A stretch of DNA of 64,000 nt from Capitulum mitella (taxonomy: Eukaryota; Arthropoda; Thecostraca; Pollicipedomorpha; Pollicipedidae): NCBI GenBank assembly GCA_030062745.1, contig CP099839.1, positions 41,527,891-41,591,890 on the forward strand, given 5' to 3'. A model generated the notes under the pieces. That model was not told the DNA's origin. It did not search any database and saw only the letters and a program-made list of their open reading frames with translations. Shown here piece after piece: positions 47,401-59,592 of the stretch. The stretch's first letter is position 1; each line of letters opens with the position of its first letter. Made by a program: the position numbers and the translations under genes.

Positions 47401-47895
47401 AGAGCACTGTCAGAGCAGAGCGTGAGAGCCGGGCGCCGTCAGAGCAGAATGACAGGACCGGTGGGTGTCAGAACGGAGTTTAAGAGCCGGACACTGACAG
47501 CGCAGAGTGTCGGAGCCGGCACTGTCGGAACAGTGTCAGAGACGGGACGTGTCGGCTGGGCACTGCCAGAGCACAGTGGCAGGACTTAGGAGAGTCAGAG
47601 GAGAGTGCCACGGACGGGAAGTGTCGGACTCGTGGATTGTCGGGGTTGGGGAGATTCGAAGAATATTAGGGTCTCAGTTGCGAGTGTCAGAGTTTGGATG
47701 TCTGATCTTCTTCGTCTCTAAAGCAGGCACTGGACGTATGCTAGAGCGGGAACATAGGCGTCTGGGAACATAAAACTGGGGAACGTCTGGCCGGGGCGTT
47801 ATCCCAGCCGGGAAACGGCATCATGGAATTGTTGAACCGGGAATGTCACAGCCGATGTAGTCGGCTCGAAAGCGTAAAAGACGACAGCGTTAAAC
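47380..47895. repeat. Degenerate GTCAGAGC minisatellite, left part
   Basis: Imperfect units of roughly 18-22 bp with the core CAGAGTGTCAGAGC, clearest at 47385-47620 and fading to the right. The same words resume after the MITE at 48480-48545. Confidence 0.55.
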
Positions 47896-48054
47896 AGGGA
47901 TGTCGTTTTGCGTAAATAATTAGGGAGTACCGAACCGAGCCTTACAATCTAGCCTCGCCCCACACGTGGTTCCTCTATAGATTTAGCCCGGTTTATTTTG
48001 ATTGACGGCAATTTGTATCTTTATTTTTGCTATCAGTTATAAAATGACAAACTG

Positions 48055-48124
<70 letters not shown>

Positions 48125-48466
48125 TGTGTGTGTGTGTGTGTGTGTGTGCGTGTGTGTGTTCCATCTGTCCGTTGTAAGGAATTCCTGATTTTTGATTCTA
48201 TGATTTCATTCCAGTACCTTTTGTATAGATTTGTGATTTAAGATTTTGTGCTAAAAACAATATTTTCTTGATGTTTTAGGTCATCTGATGCCGTACACTA
48301 TACTTCCCGTTGATCTGTTATTTATGGCAGTCATTATTTCCGTAATTATTGGCTATTTCCCTCTTAAAAACTGGCGAGAAACAATGAAGGTCAAAATCGA
48401 CTTTAGAGGGGCCAAAATTCACATGGGGGCACGGCGCCCACACGAGAATAAAATTCGACACCACTG
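47896..48466 (+). mobile_element. hAT-like MITE, family 1, copy D
   Basis: A 571-bp element starting CAGGGATGTCGTTTT and ending AAATTCGACACCACTG. Flanks gcgttaaa and gcgttggc share five bases, an eroded 8-bp duplication. Contains TTTAGCCCGGTTTATTTT near 47979 and a compound microsatellite (TAAA, then AT, then GT) at about 48056-48158. Non-coding. Confidence 0.65.
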
Positions 48467-49099
48467 GCGTTGGCTAATGGGTGTCGCAATCGAAGAGTGT
48501 CAGGGCCTGGAGTGTCAGTGTCAGAGAGTGGCACAAAGTCGAGCTCTCGGGTGAAGAAGTCTCAGTTAGTGGTGCCAAGATCGGAACAAGAGGCAATGTC
48601 CTCATAGAAACTAGGGAAACTACGGACAAGCCGTTCGCTGTTGATTTTAAGCGTGCGGAAATATATACATAATCATCCACACGTATCTGACAAACAGAAA
48701 TCTGAATATGAAGAGATTTGGCATTACAAATTTTGCCATAGCGAGTTTTGAAAGTGCTCAGCATATCTTTCAAAACACAGCATTTTGTGAGAAGACAAAA
48801 CGTCCCTAAAAATATCATCATCAACATTTTGAATACAGCAGGAATGGCTATGTGCAATGAAGAATGTTCCAGAACTGAGTGCGTCAGCGATTACCGAGCA
48901 TATTTTTGTGTATAATTTGCCTTCCTTCAAAAAAAAGAAAAAACAAAACAAATATGTCTTCAGATCTCTTCAGTGGTCCTACAACTAGCCGTAAAAAGCG
49001 CATTAATTTACATGTGCTTCACAAGGAGTTCCTGCACATGCATTATGCATGGCGGCAGACCAGGCGCATGACTAAATCCCGATGTGTAAGGAGGATTTA
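48467..49099. other. Minisatellite remnant, then no gene recognised
   Basis: 48480-48545 continues the GTCAG-rich minisatellite (GAGTGTCAGGGCC, GTGTCAGAGAGTG). The rest is AT-rich and unassigned. Confidence 0.4.
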
Positions 49100-49500
49100 T
49101 GATGGAATCATGACAACGCATCGGCGCCGCCGACTCGGCCCGCCGGCTGGTCGGCCGTCGCCGCCCGTTTCCAGCGATTTACGTAAACAAAGAGGCGGAC
49201 GTTCAATCGGGTCCACCCCTGCCGGCAGATTGCTCAATGCAGTGGACAAAATTGCGTCGGCGCGTCGGCCGGCGGCGCGACGGGCCCGTCGCCGGCGACG
49301 CGCCTGTCGGCGACACGGCCCATCCGTCAGCGGCCGGCGTAATCGGGTTAGCCGCCGCGTCGGCGCGCCATTACCGGCCCATTGAGGCCGGCCGCCGCCT
49401 GAAAGCAAGGGTTGGCGCGCGCCGAGCGCCGCGTCCGCCGCCGCTGCGCCGCTGAATGCCGCTCGGTGACGCGCGGCCGATCGCGTAACGGCGACAAATG

Positions 49501-49532
<32 letters not shown>

Positions 49533-49680
49533 CGGCGGTCGGTCGGACGGTCGGGCGGACAGCGCCGAGGACAGCGTGACAGCCGGCGGCCTCAGGCCAG
49601 TCATCTGCGACCCGCGGCAGAAAAGCCCAGCCGGCTTTCCATCGACGGCCTGCGAAAGACTCGCACAGCTGGCCGATTCT
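49100..49680. promoter_or_regulatory. CpG island with GGC trinucleotide run
   Basis: Dense CpG, GGCCGGCC near 49386, and a GGC repeat at 49502-49537. Near 49179 it contains TTACGTAAACAAAG, overlapping a palindromic TTACGTAA site and a forkhead-type GTAAACA. Just upstream is GGATTTATGATGG (about 49093). Likely a regulatory island. No exon recognised. Confidence 0.45.
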
Positions 49681-50844
49681 GCGGCAGTAAACGTGGACAT
49701 TGAGCACTGCGGGGCAACTGAAAGAGTGAAGCCAGTGTCAGGGGTCTCTGATCGCTTGGCGCTCTTACCAGACCTCTTGTAATGTACTTATGAAGTCAGT
49801 GCCATGAGGGGCCCTAATCGCTCAGCGCTCTTACCATAGATTTCTTGTAAAGTGCTGATTTTCTGTAATGCCAAGGAAGGATTGCGTGTGCCGTCAACAT
49901 AGCTGCAACGCAATCTAACTGTTTGCCGTCCAGGTTGCGACCACAGTGAGCGAAGTGAAACGAGGGTCTGCAGCCGGATAACAGAACCCAGAAATGGGAA
50001 ACATTTGCTGACGGATAGAAACCCGTGTACCTTTACCGTTTTTTTTTTGTATTTTTACACGAGGTGATCTTCCTTCGTTTCGTTTGCCGTTGTGCGTAAA
50101 AGACTTTTCACACTAAGAGTCCACTGCCGCTGCATCATGCCGAACGTCTAAGATGCACCAATGAGCCATCTACACTTCTGCAGTGGAGACTGGGGGCGAT
50201 TTCCTCCCGAACTCGGTCTGTGATGTGCGCCGTGGCAGTGATGGTCAACAGTGACGTGGCATGGCTGCAGTGTCCGGCAGGGCAGCACCGGGTAGTTTTG
50301 CGGTCGCCTGCGCCGAGTGGACTGGACGCTGGGGCCGGACTGCAGCCAGTGACGGGCTTCTCTGGTTCAATGCCCGGGACGAGCGGTGCTATATGGTCCG
50401 GCTTACTTCCCCATCTTGGCGCGGGGCGGCAGCCTCTTGGAGTTGCACGGCACGTTCACGGTCGTTTGGGCACACCGGAGCCGGATCTAGGACAGAAATA
50501 CACTGGACTGATGGCGCAAAACGTGGGAAAAAATCGCACTTTTTATTTCGAGCCGCTCGATTTCATCCTGAGAAATCTTATTAAATTAAATTCCTTCCCG
50601 TTACGGGAAGGAACGGAACGAACAGCGCACCGTGACCTCCAGTGTCGCTCAGTTTTTAGGATTAGCCATTTATTCTAATGGTACTGCAAGGAAAGAATCA
50701 CCTCAGCATACGCCAGTGGTCCAGCGTATTGCTACGACCTTCCTACGACAGCACTCTCCGAAACGTCGGCATAATTCCACACTACATTTGACTTTAGCAT
50801 ACGCCTTCACTCTGCATATTAACCACTTTCATATGGGGGGTTTG
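49681..50844. other. No gene recognised
   Basis: Unassigned. 50220-50480 is moderately GC-rich with overlapping open frames that I do not recognise. A short T run lies near 50041. Confidence 0.4.
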
Positions 50845-50882
50845 ACATGTGGGGCAACATTTCTTAATGTTGCCCCACATGT
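50845..50882. repeat. Perfect 17-bp stem hairpin
   Basis: Arms ACATGTGGGGCAACATT (50845-50861) and its exact complement (50866-50882), with a 4-nt loop TCTT. Pairing does not extend beyond the arms. Confidence 0.9.
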
Positions 50883-53747
50883 GACTTGAAATGACCCTTT
50901 AGTTCTTAATATTTAGTCCTGCCAAATTAGTTTTGAGACCTTGAGCGCAGTAGCTTTGAAGAAAAGTCATAGTTCGTCCATGGTAAATCCTCTGGGAAGA
51001 CCAAAAAGCCAACAGTTTTTATTCTTTATATGGATGTCTATTGGCTGTTGCTCTTCATGTGACCATAAAATGTTTCAATATGATCGGCTGCGCACTTGAA
51101 ATTGGAGGGCCCCTTAAAACGCTCGGTTTAGCTAAATGGCAGAAGGTTGTAGTTGCTATGTCCCACGCTGCTGGGTCTGCTGGCTGTCCGCCAACGGACT
51201 AGTCCAGGCGTCACAATCGGCGACAGTGTAACGCACTGCAATACGCAGCACACTCGGCGGCGCTGTAGCTGCAATAGTCCAGCACTCCTGGGTCCGCTGG
51301 CTATTAGCCAGCGTTACACTGCCGCAGAATGGGCGGCAGTGCAACGCAACAGCGCCCAGCGCGCGGGCCGACCCCTAATTGTTGGACGACGGTGCGAACT
51401 CAGGCAGAAGAAACAGTGGAGGCTCGTGATTTTCCGGCTCATTTCCCCGAGCGAGAACCGGCGGCCAAGCGACGCCCTCGGACGGCAAGACGGATGAATG
51501 AGAGCCGGGCCTGGAGGAATATATCGCCGCCGGCCGTAAAACGTTGGACGCCGCAGCCGTTCTGCCAGGCTACTGCTGTTTGAAGCCAGGACGATTCTCA
51601 AGCACTCCAGTGATACGAATCTGCTCTTGGTGGATGCCAAGATATGTTTACGATCATATCGAGCGTTACATATGACATGGAACCAACGCATCACTTGATG
51701 CAAATTGTTATATGCCATCAAAGCTGCCGCGAAAAATGACAAGTGAAAGGTGGTGACAGACGTCAACCGTTCGACCTGATTTTGGGGAACAATTTAATCC
51801 GTAGTCCGAAAGAGGAGGGCGAGCAATGCGTGGGTGCAAAGGGGCAGGGCCATTTTTCCTAATTCTTTAACACAGTTGACATCTATCAGTTATCGGAACA
51901 CTGTCTTTCCGTGTGTATTGTAGCCCAGGGGTGTCTCCACTAATGAGTAGGCCCATGACGCAAAAGACAGCTTTCATGTCGGCACAATGCAAATTGCTGT
52001 TTGGCAAACGAATTGGTAATGCTGCAGACGCAGAGGACCGCATCAATTCCCGTGGATACAAAAACGTAGATATTTCAAGGGTTTCGCGAGCCAGGAACTC
52101 ATTCACGCAACCACGCAGTTTTTTCGTGTTCATTGATCTTCTGGAAACGTACCGTACATAAGACGAGCCAGGCAGGTACCGAAGCATGAGAGTAACTCCT
52201 ATCACAAGCATTTATGTATCTCTAAGAACGTTACTTGAACAAATATATTAGTACGAAGGCTTTACGTGAACTAGGGAGCATCAGGAGCGACGCCACATAT
52301 TTTTGACTGTGGGTCACCATCTGGGACGCAGACCGGAACGAAAAAGTCTTGAAAGGAGCCCCACTCTTCAAACTTGATATCTTCCCGGATTAGGGTCACT
52401 CTATTTCGCAATTTGCGATCTTTACAATAAGGAAAAATATTGCTGATCTGGCCCAAACTTCGGGAAAATTGGTAACTTTCCTATATGAAATTATGTTTTT
52501 TATTACAAAAGAAACCGCTACGAAAGCGAACTTTGCCACAATGGACACAAAATTAAATTTCACATGCAAAATGACATCAGAATATTTTGCTAGGCACCAG
52601 ATTTCATTTCTCTACCATCGCGCTGATATTCGTCTCGTAGGGGCCAGTTTCGTTAAAATGATAAAGTTTCCAGAATACTTCCGTACGCGAAGCAACTTCA
52701 CAATTATATTTGACCTCACGAGGTACGGTTGTTGCGGAGTATTTAGTATAACCGGTATCTCACATTTAAATGGCTGAGGGGCTCTGGTACCACACGTACC
52801 CCATGGCAGCGCCGCCCATGAACATCAGTTATGGGATGGGGCAGCTCCGTAGCGTCCCGCGTAAAAGTGGGAAAGTTTACCCGCACCCGACTGTGGATCG
52901 CCGCCATGCACACTCGACTAGAGGGGGAGCGGTTGGCCGCCCCCCTCTTACTCACGAACGGTTGGTCGGACGATAAAAATAAGCACACCGCTGGAAAGCT
53001 GGTGACGAGTAGAGCTCGAAACTGGTCTCGTTTTTAGTTTTGGATAATATGTAAACCATATACTCTCTACATATGTTTTCTCATGGCCGACTGCATGAGA
53101 CCGAGGAACGGCCTGAATCTCAAGGGCTGTGACTAAAAAAGTCTGGATAAAGGCGCCAGCGGACAGGTAAAAATCCGCTCTGATTTCTTTAATATGTAAT
53201 CGGAAACCTTGAATTAAAGACACGGTGATTTTCGCAGCGCTGCAAGGCGGACGCCACCGACGAAGGCGGTATGAAATTAACGGGGACTGATTTTGGCGTT
53301 CTTTTATTTCCGTGAAATATGCTAATCCAAGTGTTGTTTCTTGATCCTAGTGGCTCTTGGAATGATTTCTTATGCTTAAATGTTGGGGAAACTCATTAGT
53401 TATCAGTCTATACAATTGGCGGAGCTTTATTCGCTGAAGTCTGTTTATTCCCAAAATATGCAATTTTTGGAGATTTGTGAACTTTCCGGCATTAGTCGCA
53501 ACTGTGCGAGCCAGTTCTGGCAGTTTTAACCCGATCTGAGTCATTCATCGCCGATTTTAATGGCTGTGCATTTTGACTCATAACAGTTATTCGTGACCTG
53601 ACCTCAGGTCAGTGGTCGGAGGTCATTGAAACTTTGTCCATTGACGGAATATGGGTGTCTGGAATCTCCCCGCAATGGAATTGTTTTTTAAAAAATCCGT
53701 CAATTTTCGAAAAAGTTGACTTTTGTTGAAAACGGGCTTGACCTTAA
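50883..53747. other. No gene recognised; imperfect duplication at 51160-51350
   Basis: 51169 and 51289 carry similar CTGGGTCYGCTGGCT blocks about 120 bp apart. A hairpin with 15-bp arms and one mismatch (GCGTTACACTGCCGC, 51311-51347) lies in the second. The remaining sequence is unassigned. AGGTCA-type half-sites cluster at 53597-53630. Confidence 0.4.
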
Positions 53748-54071
53748 CCCTATCCCCGACAGGGGGGGGGCTGAATCAGCCCTCCTCCGGTTTTTTGCTT
53801 GCCAATTCCAGGATTTTTAACGCAGCTTTACGAAATTTGGTGGCTTTTCCTAGCTATTCTTTCTACGTGCCGTGACAAAATTTCACAATTCTACTTTGCT
53901 CAGCAGCGGAGCCAGGCAACGTTTTTGGGAGGCACCTCAGGTCATTTTTGGCCATGTTGAGGGTAAAAGGAAAATGCCTGCCAAAAACAGAGTTTTTAAG
54001 ATACAACTTAAAACTTTATATGGATGTATAGCTAAATAGTTGGGCAATGTGCACACAAAATTTTGTTTATC

Positions 54072-54105
54072 TGAGGTCACTTTACAAGGTCAGGTCAAGG
54101 TCAAA
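54072..54105. promoter_or_regulatory. Half-site cluster (copy 2)
   Basis: AAGGTCAGGTCAAGGTCA at 54086-54103 preceded by GAGGTCAC. Counterpart of 40382-40418 in copy 1. Confidence 0.5.
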
Positions 54106-54364
54106 ATCAAAATCTGTTTTTTTGCAATAATTTCGGCGCCAATTTTTCAAATGTCAAACCCAGAATACATATGACGTACAAGAGTGCCCTCTACCTGTGT
54201 ACCAAGTTTCAGCGTGATATCAGGTTGGGTCACGGAGCTATGACCTAAAATGTCAGTGCCCGTACCCTACATCGCAATAGCCATAAAATGAAATTTTTGG
54301 AATAGAGTGAATTCAAATGATTGAAAACGTTTACACATAATACCAAATGCACACGAGATTATTC

Positions 54365-54410
54365 CAGGTGACCCCAAGGTCACTGGAGGTTATTTAAGGT
54401 CAAAGGTCAC
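54365..54410. promoter_or_regulatory. DR1-containing half-site cluster (copy 2)
   Basis: AGGTCAAAGGTCA at 54397-54409 is a perfect DR1, preceded by AAGGTCACTGGAGGT. Counterpart of 40061-40104. Confidence 0.5.
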
Positions 54411-54960
54411 AAGTTGATCTAAAGAACGTGTGACCATGACAGTTCCCCCTTTTTCATGTCCCTGGCACCGCCTACGCTAACATTATACGACCATTGTGGT
54501 GTGATTTGTACTTTTTTAGCATAGCATGACTAGCAGAAGCCAAAAAAGTATTTTTACCTTTTTTGTTCATTCAGTTGTTAAAAAACTAATCCTCCTATTT
54601 TTGAAACCCTGTGAACGCCCATGAATTTTCTCAAAATTTCAGATTTGCAGGCTCATGGTAAAAACCCTATCCATAATCTCCCGATTCATGCCAGTTTCAT
54701 TGAAATTGGTCCATAAACAACGGAGTTATAAGGAGTCCAAAAGTACCCCCCATTTTGACCTTTTTGGCCTCCTGTATCCACAAATTTCAAAATTTAGAAA
54801 ATTTCTTTTTGTAAAAATGTAGTTCACGTCACGGCAAATCGATTGCCGTTTGTTGCGATGAAATCGGACTAGTAGTTCTCGAGATCTCGGGGGGGGGGGC
54901 CGAATCCTCCCCCCTGCCGGGAATCGACCATACCGTCTAGCCCTCCGGGAATAGGGTTAA

Positions 54961-55799
54961 GTCAATGACCCGGACATGTCTGGAAAACCCGAGACAGCAG
55001 ATTTGTTGTATTTATCAAAATCTTAAATCCTTGAAAGTTTAACTTTGTTGTCATGTTTTGCGAAAAAGTTGCAGGGCTCTAAACTTTTTTGGACATAGGT
55101 CCACTTGACCTGACCTAGGCCAGACACGGTACTTGACCTGAGGCAAAAAAATGATACAAGGTGCAAAATGATCAAGCAAAAGGTGCACAAGGTTTCAGGC
55201 GCTGCGTTTGTTCGTTCTCTCGCAATCTTGGAAAAACTTGAAGGGTGGTCAACCCCCCATTCGGGGACGGGTAAAGATAGGCTATGCTTAAGTATTCAGT
55301 TAAGAGACAAATTAAAATGATTGAATGCGTTTGAGGCGGATCTTTCCGATATTTTTAAGATGAAAATTTCCATGAAAAATGTTGAAAGCATATAGTCACT
55401 GCTCTGATGTCAAAAACTGTATTTTACATGCGTCGTGGCGACAACAATAAAAATAACTCGTGAGAGCATTCCATACTGTTGTGGCGCGGAAATGATATTT
55501 GGAAAGATAAACAGTGGCGGTAACGAGTTTGAACAAGATTAAGCTTTTGGGGTAATCTCGGGCATTGTTCGTACTGCTGGCATCCGACAGGTCAGGCTGT
55601 TTTCTTCTGTTCATTCCATATGGGCCCTATGTGGAATTGATTGGGTTTCCTGTTTTAACGATGCTGCCAAATTTATACAGGAGCATAGGAGCGGACAAAA
55701 AAGCAGGGCCAAAGACGTTTTTCCCATAGGGCTAATGAAAAATTTCCAAAGAGTGGGAAGCCATGGCCTCCCTGCACTCCCCATCCCCTAGACCATGGA
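54961..55799. other. No gene recognised
   Basis: Unassigned, with more TGACCT words at about 55107-55142. Normal CpG content up to about 55800. Confidence 0.4.
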
Positions 55800-57700
55800 T
55801 TTATGCCTATCAGTTACCGTTCCCTGCCTGTATGGCCTTTGCGAAGTGTTGTTTTCATGGTGTAAACAAAGGGGTTGTAGAGTTTGGCATGTGGTTTGTG
55901 TAATGTGTGCCATTGATGGTCTGTCATATTCTTTTGTGGGAAAGGAGCAATACAAAGTAATTTGGCAAATGTTCTTGGACATTGTCTGAATGGTAGCAGG
56001 ATCTCAAATGAAATTGTCCAGCACTGTTCCTGTTATTCTTTGCACAAGTTATCATTGGATAGTATGTAATTTGTTGTGCTTTAGGCGTAGTCAGAATGCC
56101 AGGTCAGGAACATTGTGATCAGTCTAAACATTGCAGACCAGTGTCTTTATCAGGAGTTTCATTAAGGATATCAAAACATCATGGAGTATCCTAGTTTTTA
56201 TCTTGAAATTATGGCAGGGAAATTCATAAATTGGGGAATCTCAGTGCATGTGGATTTTATTTATGCAATATTTTGTATTAGGCATTGTGCTCAGAGAGAC
56301 TGAGTGTGGGACTCACCTCAATAGCCACAGTAGCCAAAGTACTGTATAAAACCCAACTGTCAAATTCCTCATCAACATGTTTCGGGATATTTTCTTGTCA
56401 TGCCATATCATTTTGTCTTTGTGGAGGAAGCAGAAATGTACCAGCCTAAGGCCAAAATGTCATAACATTAATTTCCATTCAGAGTATGAAATTGAGCCTT
56501 ATTATCTGGTAACCAATACAGATTTTTCTGGCATGGATGTTGGAAAGTGTGGTAGTGATCCATGTTGAGTGATGCTGACTTTCCCTGTAAATGTTGTGCA
56601 TTGTGACATTGATCAACATTTACTGAAGTACATTGTAAAACTCAAGCTGGTTTTGACATGAAATGTTTGTTGAGATAAGTAGTATGCATAATATAGAGTG
56701 AATAATTTGCATAATATAGAGTTGAAGTTGGGACTGCTTGTGAAAATTTGGATATGGGCATAGGGGGTATTTTGCTATGTTCTGGTGCCTGTAGAATATA
56801 TTTTTGCTGTGCTCCTTGATAATACCCACACATATGCAGTTGTCATTTGTGACACAAAGCATCAGTGTGGTGCCATGTTATATTATGCAAATGGGATAAG
56901 CCACAATGTAGAGCTGAACCATTTTGCTGATTGATTTTGCTCAGCCTCATGGGATAAATGCTGGTAGGAGGTGTATTGCTTGTGCACACATTGGTCTTAG
57001 AACTTAGTCACTTGGTCTTTTGTCACTGGGACTGCTGGTTTACATGCCTGTGAATGGGAGATTGGCACCTTGTCCTTGCACACATGCCACGTATGCTTTT
57101 CACATCTGCCATTGACTTGCCTTTCTTAAAGATACTGAATGCTCTGCATGACATTGATGATAAGAACTAATATGATTAAGTAACAATCAGCATTGCTTTT
57201 CCCAGTGAAAGCATTCTTGGAAGACATTGTGTGGATGCTGATGTCTAAAGGGATATGATGCCCATATTTAACAAATTTGTGCATTGGGAATCATGTGTTT
57301 TGTCTTGAGAATCAAATTATGATTTTCTCCTATAGCAAGGTGTGTACCACAGAATGGTGCCTTTGATTCCTATTTGAAACATTTACTTTTCACTACATCC
57401 CATCTGCCCATTAGGATGGCCTCTGAAAGGGCCCAGTTTTGCAATTTTCTGCCTTAGTTACTGGAAAATTATAAATTTTGGTTTTGTAATTTTCTGCTAA
57501 CTACTGCATGCTTCAGTGTCATGCTGCTGTATTGTGTGCTGTTGATCCCTGGCATGCCAGATTGTGCTCTTGGGTGGACATAAAAGAATTAAAAATGTTT
57601 TAGCAGCCTATTCATGTTTCATTGCCATTGCCATTGCCATTGCCATTGCCATTCATTGCCATTTATTCCATATTTGGGATGATGCTGTATGTTACAGTTC
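55800..57700. other. Extreme CpG-depleted block
   Basis: From 55861 to 57690 I count three CpG dinucleotides (56086, 56383, 57090) in over 1.8 kb, while TG and CA words abound. The plus strand is T/G-rich. Frames are under 85 residues and unrecognised. Germline methylation followed by deamination, as in the body or 3' UTR of a transcribed invertebrate gene, would give this pattern. A TTGCCA hexamer run lies at about 57623-57656 near its right edge. Confidence 0.7.
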
Positions 57701-57779
57701 TGTGGCACTTTCTCACGACCATTGAGAGTATGTTCAAGAAGAGCAAGGAACCCTCTTATACCGTGAGTGGCACGGTTCT

Positions 57780-58320
57780 GAGTCTCTGTGGGCCCGCTGT
57801 GTAGTGTGGGCTGTGCCGATCCAGGCCGGACCGCAGCAGGTCGTCAGAGGCAGGCCTGTCCGCTGTGCTGAGACGCAGCGCCGGGTGTCGCCGGCCGGGG
57901 CGGAGCGCCGCGCGGTGCCGGCGCCGACCTGCAGGCGGCGGCCGGCCAGCCGGCAGGTGTCCGCGCCGGCCCGGCCTTGGCTCGGCGGCCGGGGTCAGCG
58001 CCGGCGGCGGCGCGGCCGCCTGCGTGGCCGGCCGGCACTAACGAGACCGGCGGCGGCGCCGCTGCAGCCGCGGCCGGCGTGGCGCGGCTGCACGCCGCCT
58101 GGCGCCCGCGCCACGGCCGGCATTGTGACGCGATCCTATCGGCCGGCGCTTCCTGCGGCCCGGCGCCGGCCGGCTCTGCCCCAGCCGCGGCCGCGCGCCG
58201 AGCGCCCCGGCCCTCCTGGGTCTGACCCGCCCGGCCTCAGAACGCCCCAGGTCCGGCCGCCCTGGCACTGGTCATTCTGGCCTGTCACGGAACTGTCTTT
58301 GGCGCGGGACCTCTCTTGAC
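57780..58320. promoter_or_regulatory. CpG island
   Basis: Abrupt change from CpG-free to CpG-dense sequence, with GGCCGGCC near 57940 and 58026. Possible promoter of a transcript covering the adjacent depleted block, on the minus strand if so. No exon was recognised to confirm this. Confidence 0.45.
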
Positions 58321-58550
58321 ACACTGGCGGGCGGCTCGGTTATTAGCTCTGGGTTAGCCCATATCATCGCGCCAAATGTAGGTTGTGACTACTCGGCTAA
58401 ATGGCCGATAAATGGAAGGAGCTAGTGGTGGTAGAAGCCGATGCTTGTGACCTGAACCCGTGCACATGCTCCTGATGGTGAACGCTACTTGGCCAAATAA
58501 CACTGACGAGTGGAAATGACCCGAAATCACCGCTTAGGCCGGTTGACACA
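58321..58550. other. No feature recognised
   Basis: Average sequence, possibly a very diverged extension of the next minisatellite. Confidence 0.3.
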
Positions 58551-58802
58551 ACCTGACTTGACCACACTGGCTTGTGGATGTGACCTGATCTGACCAGATT
58601 GGCTGGTGGATATGATCTTGCATTGGCGTACTGAGCAGTGGATACGACCTGATCTGAGTGGGTGGGTGGAACCCGACCTGACCACGTTGGCTGGTGGGCG
58701 TGGTCCGACTCACCACACTGGGTGGCGGACGTGGCCTGGCCTAACCACGCCGACTGATGGACATAACTGGTCGTAACGACACTGAATGGCGGATATCACC
58801 TT
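58551..58802. repeat. 32-bp degenerate minisatellite, about 8 units
   Basis: Units begin ACCTGACTTGACCACACTGG and end GTGGATGTG. Lengths vary from 27 to 32 bp. Each unit contains TGACC words. Confidence 0.7.
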
Positions 58803-59447
58803 GCACGGCGATTATGAATTGATTGACGTCATCGCGCCGCATAGAACTGGCCAACTTTCGAACGATTTCACTGTGGTTTTGCATTGCTCATTTGCTGAGG
58901 CAGTGGCGTTGAGGTGAGCGTTGCGCTGGAATCATATTCACCTGCCATACGGAGCTTCGACCAATCCAGTTCCGGGCAGTGCCGTCTCCGCCTTGTTGGC
59001 TGCTGAGGTCGACCCAACAGGCCTGGCATACCACTGTATTCACGACTGTCGTGTTCCCGCTGACTAAAGGAGCGGGGCCGAAGTCCAGCGCCCCCGGCGT
59101 CGGTCTCGGTCGTATCGCTTCTGGGAGGAGGACGAGGCCGCGCGAACTCCTGCACGGTAAACGGACGCGGCCAGACGGGCGCATCCGCCTGCTCAGTCGC
59201 TCTCCTGGTGCGCATGAGAATGCCGTCGTGAGGCCGTGAAGAGTGATTATGCATTGAAAAGTCATACTGTGGCGTTGGGTTAGTTACGTGGAGTGCTGAA
59301 TAGCGTTACGGTGCATTAGTTTTGCGGACCGTGACGATGGGAAGTTGACATAGCCCGACCACCAGAGCGATTATTTTCGGCACGAATTCCGGAATACAGT
59401 TTTTTTCGGAGCCAGATCTCTAAAAACGGCATTTTTTCCACCACATC
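58803..59447. other. No gene recognised
   Basis: Moderately CpG-rich with overlapping short frames on both strands. Nothing recognised. Confidence 0.4.
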
Positions 59448-59592
59448 GTGACAGGGCCGCTGTACGACCACGTGACGGGGCTGCGGTGGGACCACGCGAC
59501 AACCGCTGTAGGACCACCTGACAGGGCCGTTATAGGACCACGTGACAGGGCTGCGTTGAGGCCATGTGACAGGGCCGCTGCAGGACCACGTG
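59448..59592. repeat. 24-bp minisatellite, 6 units
   Basis: Unit GTGACAGGGCCGCTGTA followed by GGACCAC. One unit is 22 bp. Open frames here (WSYSGPVT-type repeats on minus) are artefacts. Confidence 0.85.

Larger units (their letters stand above)
53748..54956 (-). mobile_element. piggyBac-type MITE, copy 2 (inverted)
   Basis: A 1209-bp element flanked by TTAA at 53744-53747 and 54957-54960, in the opposite orientation to copy 1. Left end CCCTATCCCCGACAGGGGG, right end complementary to CCCTATTCCCGGAGGGC. The two copies align along their whole length with scattered differences. The receptor-site clusters are conserved at 54072-54105 and 54365-54410. No coding capacity. Confidence 0.85.
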
